The translations under genes were made by a program, and so were the position numbers. Positions 16,901 through 22,681 of a stretch of 33,071 nt of DNA are shown in pieces. The notes below the pieces were generated by a model. The model did no database searches. It was not told the DNA's origin and saw only the letters and a program-made list of their open reading frames with translations. The stretch is taken from the NCBI GenBank assembly GCA_025362015.1, contig JANYIO010000123.1, forward strand, positions 1 through 33,071. Direction: 5' to 3'. The DNA comes from Gammaproteobacteria bacterium (lineage in GTDB: Bacteria; Pseudomonadota; Gammaproteobacteria; Pseudomonadales; Cellvibrionaceae). Each line of letters opens with the position of its first letter. The stretch's first letter is position 1.

Positions 16901-19589
16901 CCCGGGTTGCGCTGATTTGACTGGTACTCAGTGTCGTGTGTTCTTCTCTGCTCATGCCTTGTAGTGCAGATTCGCGCGCAGCACGGTTGTAATCAAACCA
17001 GCCGGTTGAGTTGTTGGCGATATCGAGACGGGCGTCGGCACGTACTTCGGCGCTCGTATTAAATAAATCGAGGGCGTTGGTTTCTTCGGGGTCACTTAAT
17101 CTATCGCGAATTCGCCCGCGCAAGGAGCCGTGATGTTGCTGTATCTCGAAGACTTCCTCCAGCGCGAGCACGCCCGGCCACATGAGGTTGCCGAGCTGTT
17201 GGATAACAACATCCTCATCGGCATCGGTTGAGTAGAGATAAACCCCTAAGGCGATAGGGCTTACTAAGCCCCAACCAATTGCTGAACCGGTGGAGCGTTC
17301 CGGCATAGCATTATCAAGTGCAGTGGAGCGATCATTTAAATCGCCTTTGGCCGTTTGCATGGGTGAAATCAAAGGGCCTTCCGTGGATTCCTGACGCATG
17401 GCTTCCACATAACCACCAAGCTGCTGGAATTGCGATTGTTCAGCGCTACTGATATTGCCGTTAAGGTAACTCACGGCAACTGAGTCAATACGGTCTAGCC
17501 CCGGGCCTGCGGTGCCATGAATGGATTTGTTGATTTGTTCGGCGTTATGGCTGGCATAAGTTTGCGCAGCCGTCATACAGGCCTCAGCACCCAAGCGTGA
17601 TGCGCCGGTCATCTGCATCACAAACAATTCCATATCAAAGCTGGTTTGGGTGACTACATCCTGCACGCTGTCGATACTGCTGGCGGCTGATTTTAATAAC
17701 CCATCGGCTTGTTGTTTTTTCACATCCTCCATTTGCGCAATGGTGGCGAGTGATTGCTCTTTTCCCATAGCCACATGCTGCGCCAGCAGCACGGCGGCAT
17801 TCTTGCGTGCGAGCATAAGTTTAGGGACTATTTCGCGTGCATCGAGAAACTGGCCGGGGGGCAAGAGTGCATTTAATCTATCCACTAAATCGCGATAGGC
17901 TTCTGCCATAGGTACGGCAGTATTGTTCAGCGTAACTTCTGTCGCCGCCGCTTGTTTACGCAAGCCTTTCGCGGCCTTGCGCCCTGCTTTCCAGATATTA
18001 CCGGTGAGCGTATCGCGCAAATCCCGATTGAGATATTCACTTGCTAGTGCAGCTTTCTGGGTGATGGTGTTGCTGGCTTGTTCATGGGCGAGCTGTACCT
18101 CGGTTTTTTGCTCTTGCGCTTCCCGCTCATGTGCGGTTTGCACGTGCGATTGATCCTGTGCATGGTGGCGTGACACAGGCGTCGTCAGCCCCAACAACAT
18201 GATCATGAACTCGGCATTGGTGGCGGGGGTGTTGAGGCTGTCTGCCTTGGTGCTAGCGTCCTGTATCAATTGGGTTTCGGTGCGGTTTTCGTTGCCATCG
18301 AGAACCGGGGTGGCACGCAAGCGATAATAGTTGGCCGACTGATCGCCTTCTACGCCCACAACATGTGACTTGGTGTCAATAAACGAAAGCAGGTTTGTGC
18401 GTGCTTCGGGCATTATATGATAAGTAGGAGTTAGCGAGCAGACTTGCGGCGCAGGTGGTGGATCATCGCCACTAACGACGGTCGATGGCGGTGGCGCTAA
18501 ACGGCCAACTTCTCCTAACGTCGGTATGAAAAGCATTTTTATTTGGGCTTCTGCTTTTTTCGCACTAAAACGCGCTGTAGCCGTAGTGTTTAATTCAGTG
18601 ATGGCGGCCGAACCTGCCGTCAAATCCGCCACAATTTGTATGTTGGTGGCATTGCGATTAGCGTCGAGCGCATCTCCTGTTAGCAAAGTACAGCCGGCGA
18701 GATAATCATTTCGTTCTGTAGCTGCGGCACCTACGTCAGCGATGGAGCGGTTGATGGCGTGATTAATCTGGGCTACCGCTTGGGCGGTTACCTTCATTAT
18801 TTCGTCGGCCATATCCTCAATGGAGATGCGTGTATCTTTGGCTAAATTGCCAATTTGCCAGACCATGCGACGCTGCGCATCGCGTGCAGCTTGCGCTACT
18901 TGCTCAACGGCTTGACGAACCTGGGCATGATGTTGCTCGGGTGGTGAGCTGGTACGTTTGATAATTTCATTGCGCCGCTGAATTGCTTGCGGTGGCGGAC
19001 TGGCGACAAACGGCGTACGAATCGGAGCCATGCGCGGTAATTTGGTGACCAGCGCTTCTATGCCTTCGTCCTCTTCGTGATTACCTCCGGCACCTGCAGG
19101 TGCTGCTTGTGTGTCTTCGCCCGCATCGGCGGTTTCTTCCTCTTCTTCACAGGTCAGCGTTTCTTCACTAGCACCAGAAGCTTCACTGGCATCCGCAGAC
19201 TCACTGGTGGCGCTATCTTCCGCACTTGAACTTTCTTCAGCAGATGCTTCTTCAGTGGATGCAGCAGATTCACATGATGCATCGCCACCAGTGGCGTCGT
19301 TAGCGGCTTCCGGCATGCTAGCTTCGGTGGACGTTTCTGGCGGAGTTTCCGAGGCATCAATGGGTGCTTCACTAATTTCACTGCTGAGCGCTTCGCAATA
19401 GCTACTTTGATCTGCGGCTATGGAAGAATAATTAGGCGGTATTTCACCGAGTGAAGCGCTGGTGCTCATGTACACAGGTGGCACGACACTCATTTCAGCC
19501 GTTGAGTCCGCCACGGGCTCAGGGCGGCTAATCACCAACGAAGATGATTCCGATGAGTAGCTAGCAGTGGCGGCAACGGGATTAGTCAT
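10401..19589 (-). CDS. Giant (3062-residue) multidomain protein with C-terminal PD-(D/E)XK nuclease-like domain, probable eCIS cargo toxin
   Basis: The layout is as follows. Residues 1-180 are Ser/Glu/Ala-rich, acidic and likely disordered. About 200-1400 is mostly helical with Ala/Glu/Arg/Gln-rich coiled-coil stretches. About 1427-1472 is a long hydrophobic segment, followed by a Gly/Ala-rich region to about 1600. About 1690-2110 shows degenerate helical repeats. EEGIH (2157-2161) lies in a pretoxin-like region followed by VVLELDAQTHL. A 117-residue tandem repeat occupies 2357-2554. The C-terminus carries Asp2944 (GFDQVW), Glu2963-x-Lys2965 (VVGEAKG) and KGAQMSAEWV, the arrangement of PD-(D/E)XK polymorphic-toxin nucleases. 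The gene follows the AAA+ ATPase and a 317-residue gene with a gap of 4 bases, as the large toxin Afp18 follows afp15-afp16. Probable DNA-damaging cargo; an unusual structural component is the alternative. Confidence 0.72.
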   Translation of the reverse strand: MTNPVAATASYSSESSSLVISRPEPVADSTAEMSVVPPVYMSTSASLGEIPPNYSSIAADQSSYCEALSSEISEAPIDASETPPETSTEASMPEAANDATGGDASCESAASTEEASAEESSSAEDSATSESADASEASGASEETLTCEEEEETADAGEDTQAAPAGAGGNHEEDEGIEALVTKLPRMAPIRTPFVASPPPQAIQRRNEIIKRTSSPPEQHHAQVRQAVEQVAQAARDAQRRMVWQIGNLAKDTRISIEDMADEIMKVTAQAVAQINHAINRSIADVGAAATERNDYLAGCTLLTGDALDANRNATNIQIVADLTAGSAAITELNTTATARFSAKKAEAQIKMLFIPTLGEVGRLAPPPSTVVSGDDPPPAPQVCSLTPTYHIMPEARTNLLSFIDTKSHVVGVEGDQSANYYRLRATPVLDGNENRTETQLIQDASTKADSLNTPATNAEFMIMLLGLTTPVSRHHAQDQSHVQTAHEREAQEQKTEVQLAHEQASNTITQKAALASEYLNRDLRDTLTGNIWKAGRKAAKGLRKQAAATEVTLNNTAVPMAEAYRDLVDRLNALLPPGQFLDAREIVPKLMLARKNAAVLLAQHVAMGKEQSLATIAQMEDVKKQQADGLLKSAASSIDSVQDVVTQTSFDMELFVMQMTGASRLGAEACMTAAQTYASHNAEQINKSIHGTAGPGLDRIDSVAVSYLNGNISSAEQSQFQQLGGYVEAMRQESTEGPLISPMQTAKGDLNDRSTALDNAMPERSTGSAIGWGLVSPIALGVYLYSTDADEDVVIQQLGNLMWPGVLALEEVFEIQQHHGSLRGRIRDRLSDPEETNALDLFNTSAEVRADARLDIANNSTGWFDYNRAARESALQGMSREEHTTLSTSQISATRDALTNGLNEHQAVVATAYLDITRERAVAARTREALDNGRKQGQWGWIFSAEEAQSRSDQARVDAIANMDSMLRQELAVENAFALTRTSAELRSSSTQVYREFASLTDPAHRRANDIGAAEAENTLVNYASQGHVAAILDFNPAGLIGAGPLITAHPEAIKMSTGAHNFIAASIHSGSDSNEARSARGVYEINRARQDTFGPSETTQTRLTDALENRELARLERESTDPAATPLARSRAARLLVTERANHRQRLQAMARGLGAPADVASDPARAEAWMRNQVGDLFANTQTLGDRLGITHNPSHRRYGEEMMTSGRASLDASVALATDGLGTHEDLLRHAYADRSHAEIDAANARWHEERGGSMEAMLGLHAGRGQHTAPGGGWFSDFGSETSGDLAMELEVSAMGNPENDLDRIAISNLRYDQQRVRGTGFIADHSMRGTDEQRFLDGSRADLARTILAEAVRRNPDLAGRFDADPSAIFNADGSINSEVSTAAFDDHHNFRGDVTLLQSHSANIGYAATAYKAEIDRQEAALTTGITVLALLATLVIMCIPGVNLVAAGIITAVLAGAATIAVKAGMRGGRYGWEEAATDVATTAIEAATAGFGGALGGGLVTAEAGGIMGRLARVGMSMEKALGSRIAAAVVREAIVGAISSAASTAIQDETWKDGLGAGLERVANGAIRGAVVSAVTTGISEGITHGLNAKMDLSKADPTRLTPMQRLAARIGPRGSEMLREGISNTLSGMVGESAGLLVDYAQGNYHGSFGDALRHIGLVGLREMMTSTARGAITSMHKANYHQMLETARRNGNVSESDLKTLRLFAISAGEMHYDQGVSHLQSEVNRGHDLLGRIPPGLREHVAALDADSLQNLVNMLGRGTMGDATQQADSMKYLRELAGKVPGLIGQQLIDQFNIVIAGRNIHQPYTDINSAQQQHLRAQLGSHLNDGIRLALDNAHLDGLQHLSETEIGHAAAMIAAGEFNFATADGLLRAAKTRNPHLDEFTFLNNLHSAVTTSRQMQETMRKGAIERRQQIVALVPGEAAHVFAQLGDAEIAFAQKLIRAGNPGTPQEQDSLFPVARVANPELTRDQFHGFMAAAASKVRAHMASENLARRIAREERMTHVPEELRGTLSALPEAALVELRLRQMDGVLSPAEKNRLVAMAQHETPGVDIHILSQALEQAVKHVPAELATEAQTADMRRHLLSAIPAEQQSKIEHTRIMVLPAEEFAAFTRSQKGQAVTLIINGEAVVIVREGANPRALREEGIHALQAQDPHWAKHIGPLDERTMAQWDSLPLEQQITLYRNKVVLELDAQTHLIRALENELNNTNNPNQQHELEQHLAQVKNAYENLTRRGAEVGGMDALDIANIKAGFSERPQWLDQPSRLFSKEPETTSHVKTEEELRAELHVQLASGGRLNREHLAAANQLSVEQLTHLIRLSNSEPEIARAFLSRANKSGNAVEFTQQLIHVMDGLSPAQQASARTAWPKMHSETLHELLTGLHELHSQHTNAGDFQALIHAATSDGKINVADVNEFLRINKILAQAETPIPLAQIISHFSNSEELHTILYKLGGAENTAATAEHLIRVLGALSPEQYSNVKSALAKLSPDVFTNVLHGFAQLAHQVPFASSFHALVDVVMDAKINKVQLVQNLVEVVNRLDAKGLHAMASLLDQTDVSMRGDLLDSLVIFSKITLRPLEQGLLGHDSGKLFNLLIETAATQRNWIVFMENAGELLTTMHNLPKTEANQEAIAKTLKYLFDARGDLSTARPLAASDPTDSEARFKPIRQNNDLLQLAADINAAANDLRSSPDREKTFNDQVKRQTTEGRLAGSDAWQTYLQNEALHWTAFKNDSATKNFADLLLAATSGWSDGELAAVRDMHAWFEHLATSRGIAPTDNVARTKLLNEVLDRGFGINGRRNLSSEGKMTSLTRAFRELAVEAHLGMTLDPKATRDPVRMQEALARLGLTEHQLAQRSDAEVIRKHIYDLVSREVYYEAMQMIANSQGIGDTTFGVKQNITEVIGEIALTQHMLTSEPDFRLETPFGKGTGFDQVWARRDTAGHVIEFVVGEAKGPGAQLGAPGKGAQMSAEWVFNTVNEMIASSDRATQLLGAEMMDAIKESRRTGQPIIRGMVIEAGNPPSSGSHNRTTTATGLSGYDFSAFNLPLSGP
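11928..12521 (-). repeat. 117-residue tandem helical repeat inside the giant protein
   Basis: Two copies start near residues 2357 and 2474 with a period of 117 residues (GLSP/ALSP at 2367 and 2484). Aligned parts are FTQQLIHVMDGLSPAQQ with TAEHLIRVLGALSPEQY, and FQALIHAATSDGKINVADV with FHALVDVVMDAKINKVQLV. DNA identity is low, so this is an old duplication. Confidence 0.65.
15170..15312 (-). other. Hydrophobic segment of the giant protein (about residues 1427-1472)
   Basis: About 45 nearly uncharged residues (TGITVLALLATLVIMCIPGV, then NLVAAGIITAVLAGAATIAV) could form a helical hairpin. They are followed by a Gly/Ala-rich stretch. Many large polymorphic toxins hold such a segment, often thought to act in membrane passage; here it is inference. 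Confidence 0.55.
19050..19589 (-). other. Acidic Ser/Glu/Ala-rich N-terminal region of the giant protein
   Basis: Residues 1-180 are of low complexity, with long runs built of Ser, Ala, Glu, Asp and Thr and EEEEET near 150. This suggests disorder. In studied eCIS, cargo is often loaded through a flexible N-terminal region, so this could be the loading signal; that is an inference. Confidence 0.55.
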
Positions 19590-19593
19590 GGGT

Positions 19594-20547
19594 TTAGTGC
19601 TTGCTAGTGCCCGCAGCGCCTGCCATCAAATAGGGTGTCAGGTAGCGGAAGATTTTGGGTAACCAGCACCAGTGATCATCAAGCCAGACCAAGCCGTCAT
19701 AGCTGACTGTTGCTCCCGGGTGCATCAGTTTCCAGCACATCCAGATGCGTTTAGGTGTCATCCAGCCAGCGATATCGCGGTAGCCACCGGGGAATTTGTC
19801 GCTGAGCATATTGGGCCAGCGCAACAAACCTGCCGGGCTTGCAACTACCTGGATATTCACATCGTTGGCTACGGCTGCAAAACGCAAATTCGGGTCGGTA
19901 TAGATCGCGTGTACTGCTTGTTCGGCGGCATCCACCAGAATGGGATCAAACAGTTGTTCAAGATCAGCGCGGCTGGGCTTGAGGCTTTGTACAAAATCGG
20001 GGTCATTCAGCCGACGAATTAATGCGGGCGCGGCTTCAGACATTATTTTCATTTGTACCAGCAGTTCCGTGCGCGCCTTGTTTATACGTTCTAATTTGCT
20101 ACAGACTTCTTGTGCTTGCTCTGCCAAAACAGGTTCGGCGTCTTTGGTTAGCTTGCGTGCAACCTCAATTAAATCTACCCGCTCAGTTTCTTGCGCCGCC
20201 CACAAACCCAAAAAGCGCTCGCGAATATCATCAGAAGCAAATAGTTTTTCGATGGCATCGGGGCTTAACAGCGGCAACTGGTTTACTACGGCTTTGCGCA
20301 GTGCCGGCGGCAAAGTTGCAACCTCCAACACTCGCATTTTTACAACGGGGTTGAAGGTATAAACCACAAAGGGTTTGTTGCCCGCCCAGCTCCAGGTAGC
20401 AACTTCCGGTTCAGCATAAATGAGTGGTGGAGCAGCCATATCCATTGGGTCGCGTTGCCAGCCGAGTTGTGCCAGAACCCGTGCAATATCGGCAAATGGA
20501 CATTGCGGTTGCACAATAAGGATTTGATCTAGTGGTATTGATGACAT
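19594..20547 (-). CDS. Conserved-type hypothetical protein in the Afp16 position of the CIS locus
   Basis: This is a 317-residue protein of unknown function with no signal peptide. The N-terminal 80 residues are mixed alpha/beta (DQILIVQPQCPFADIARVLAQLGWQRD, WSWAGNKPFVVYTFNP). The middle (about 85-200) is helical and HEAT-like, with PPALRKAVVNQLPLLSPDAIEKLFASDDIRERFLGLWA. The end is Trp-rich (RIWMCWKLMHPG, WLDDHWCWLPKI). I prefer the ATG at 20547, which has AGGAAT upstream; a GTG at 20604 overlapping the ATPase stop would add 19 residues. It lies between the ATPase and the giant cargo gene, where Afp/PVC loci have the tail-terminator gene, but it shows no sequence likeness to that DUF4255-type family. 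It might be a cargo-loading or ATPase-associated factor. Confidence 0.6.
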   Translation of the reverse strand: MSSIPLDQILIVQPQCPFADIARVLAQLGWQRDPMDMAAPPLIYAEPEVATWSWAGNKPFVVYTFNPVVKMRVLEVATLPPALRKAVVNQLPLLSPDAIEKLFASDDIRERFLGLWAAQETERVDLIEVARKLTKDAEPVLAEQAQEVCSKLERINKARTELLVQMKIMSEAAPALIRRLNDPDFVQSLKPSRADLEQLFDPILVDAAEQAVHAIYTDPNLRFAAVANDVNIQVVASPAGLLRWPNMLSDKFPGGYRDIAGWMTPKRIWMCWKLMHPGATVSYDGLVWLDDHWCWLPKIFRYLTPYLMAGAAGTSKH

Positions 20548-20596
20548 AGTTATTCCTGAAGTTGTTCTTGGGATTATTTCTGGAGTGACCGGTGAC

Positions 20597-22681
20597 TTAC
20601 TCACCGCTAGCTGTTGTTAATCCTTCCAATTTTTTCGGCAAATCTCGCCCTTGTTTGCGATATTCCGCACGCAAACCTTCTAATAAATTAGCGTTGGTAA
20701 TGCTATGGCCGTTGGCATAAACCGCAGCGGTTAATACTACGTTGCGCAACTGGCCTCCGGCCAAATCGCAGATGCTGGCAAGATGGCGATACACGGTTTC
20801 GCCGGGGCCGCGTTCACCCAGGTGGCTGCGCCATAGATGTAAGCGCTCTTCAAAACCGGGTAAGGGGAATTCGACAATCGTATCTATGCGCCGAGTAAAT
20901 GCGTTGTCGATACGTTCGCGGCTGTTGGTCGTGAGAATGACAATACCGGTATGGGTTTCAATGCGCGTGAGCAAAAAGTTAGTCAGCATATTGGCAAAAC
21001 GCTCTCCGTTTTCCTGGCCTTCGCCACGCTTACCGAAGAGTGCATCTGCTTCGTCAAAGAGCAAAATCACATCGTTTGCGGCGGCATGATCCAGTAATTG
21101 CGCGAGATTCTTTTCTGACTCGCCGATGTATTTATTCATGACGGCCGATAAATCCACGCGATACAAAGGTGCACCTAGCTGCGTGGCTATGTAGCTGGCA
21201 GCCAGAGTTTTACCGGTGCCGCTTTCCCCCACAAACAACGCGCGAACGCCGGGGTTGGGGGTCACTTTTAAGGTGTCGCCAAGATCATTCCACAGCGCCT
21301 CGCGTTTGCAGGCGCGCAGCACTATGGCGTTTAAAGCTTGCTCCACCATCAGTGGCAACACTAAAGTGTGAGCACTTACTTCGCGCGCGACCGGCTGTGC
21401 CAGTAAGCGCAGCTTATCAGCCCCTAATTTGCGACGCGCCTCAGCAATATGAGATAAGGCAAGGGGTTGCTGTTGGCGCTGGGCTAATTGTTGTGCGTGT
21501 TCGGCAATCAATTGAATTGACCGCGCACTTAATAGCGCACTGGCTGAGAGTTGTTGGATTAAATCGGGTGATTCATTGCCGATGGCGCGCGACCATAAAA
21601 GATAACGTTCATGTTGCTGCGGTGTTTCAAGTATTACTTCAAGCGTATCGCCTTCGACGGCGCCGTCGCTACCCAAAATCATCACAGCCAGGCTTTGATG
21701 CGCTGTACCTGTGTTGGGGAAACGCAGGGCATCTGCCGGTGCAAGTTGTGGGCGAACAACGGGAAGCCAGCAAGCATAGTGACAGGCCAAGCTAAATACC
21801 GGCTGATTACGCCAAACATCGAGCGGTGTATTGATAGCGGTTAAGCCAAGTGCGCTGGCCAAGCGTTGGCTAAATAAGCCACGCCCGGTGTGAGGATTAC
21901 CGCGCACTACTACACCGTTAAAGACAGTGCCAGATGCTTTATGTCGGTTAAGTACAGCCGCTAAGAGTGGGATTTCGGCTAAGGCGGATGGCGGTAGTAA
22001 CCACTCATCGTACGCGTTAGCTTTCTGCAATTGACACTGTGGCCAGTGGCCGGGGCGACCGAGCAGGATGGACCAAAATAAAGAGTTAACGGCAAGGCGT
22101 TGCAACGGCAGTGGCGCATCGGTACTTAATAGCTCTATCGCTCGCGCAGTCACCAAGGGTTGTTCACTAATATCCAATGGGTTGTGGCTGTGGGGTTCAG
22201 AAAAGAGGCTATCCAGAATTGCGCAGAGTAAATGTACGCAAGGGCGCGGGGCTTTATCCGGCGCCTGTAACTCGGCAATGGCAAGGTTCACCAAATGGCT
22301 GGTTTCCACCAATCCCACCAGCGCAAAAATGTAGAGTTGCGCTGGGCTTAAACAATAATCTTCGGCCAACCGTAACAAGGGTAAACCGGGGCTGAGTTGG
22401 GTTGCGCGTTCTGACTTTGTTTCAAGTTTTTGTGCAGATTTTTCTGCGGCCCACAAACTCTGCCAACGCTGGTTAGCGGTCGCCCAGTCCAAGCCATCTG
22501 CTGAGCCTGAAGCATGTCGCACGCGATTATGCATCAAGCTGTAAATGCCATTATCGGTAGGCAAGGCCTTTCGCCAAAATGCGAGTAAGCCGCTATAAAC
22601 CCAGGTTTCCAGGTCATCTATCCAGTGTTGAGTTTTACTTAATGAGTCTGTAACCGCCTTCAGTTGTGGTTTATTGGGCAT
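20597..22681 (-). CDS. AAA+ ATPase of contractile injection system (Afp15-like)
   Basis: This 694-residue cytoplasmic protein is the likely assembly ATPase of the tail particle. The C-terminal AAA+ module has Walker A GESGTGKT (485-492), Walker B VILLFDEAD (538-546), sensor 1 LTTN (583-586) and arginine fingers at 597-598 (FTRRID). Residues 255-400 look like an older AAA module whose P loop is degraded (GNPHTGRG at about 261-268, Lys replaced by Arg). The N-terminal 200 residues are helical. I chose the second of two adjacent ATGs (22681), 6 bases after AGGAG. Upstream in-frame starts up to 22795 would encode a Lys/Arg-rich tail from the neighbour's repeats and were dropped. The start overlaps the end of the 604-residue gene by 11 bases. 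In Afp and PVC an ATPase of this kind is encoded near the end of the structural genes. Confidence 0.88.
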   Translation of the reverse strand: MPNKPQLKAVTDSLSKTQHWIDDLETWVYSGLLAFWRKALPTDNGIYSLMHNRVRHASGSADGLDWATANQRWQSLWAAEKSAQKLETKSERATQLSPGLPLLRLAEDYCLSPAQLYIFALVGLVETSHLVNLAIAELQAPDKAPRPCVHLLCAILDSLFSEPHSHNPLDISEQPLVTARAIELLSTDAPLPLQRLAVNSLFWSILLGRPGHWPQCQLQKANAYDEWLLPPSALAEIPLLAAVLNRHKASGTVFNGVVVRGNPHTGRGLFSQRLASALGLTAINTPLDVWRNQPVFSLACHYACWLPVVRPQLAPADALRFPNTGTAHQSLAVMILGSDGAVEGDTLEVILETPQQHERYLLWSRAIGNESPDLIQQLSASALLSARSIQLIAEHAQQLAQRQQQPLALSHIAEARRKLGADKLRLLAQPVAREVSAHTLVLPLMVEQALNAIVLRACKREALWNDLGDTLKVTPNPGVRALFVGESGTGKTLAASYIATQLGAPLYRVDLSAVMNKYIGESEKNLAQLLDHAAANDVILLFDEADALFGKRGEGQENGERFANMLTNFLLTRIETHTGIVILTTNSRERIDNAFTRRIDTIVEFPLPGFEERLHLWRSHLGERGPGETVYRHLASICDLAGGQLRNVVLTAAVYANGHSITNANLLEGLRAEYRKQGRDLPKKLEGLTTASGE

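Noticed and set aside
19111-19401. Ser-rich 96-codon open frame on the plus strand
   Set aside because: It is the antisense shadow of the Ser/Glu/Ala-rich N-terminus of the giant gene.
21169-21795. 208-codon plus-strand open frame
   Set aside because: It lies entirely antisense to the ATPase and has no recognisable domain or ribosome site.
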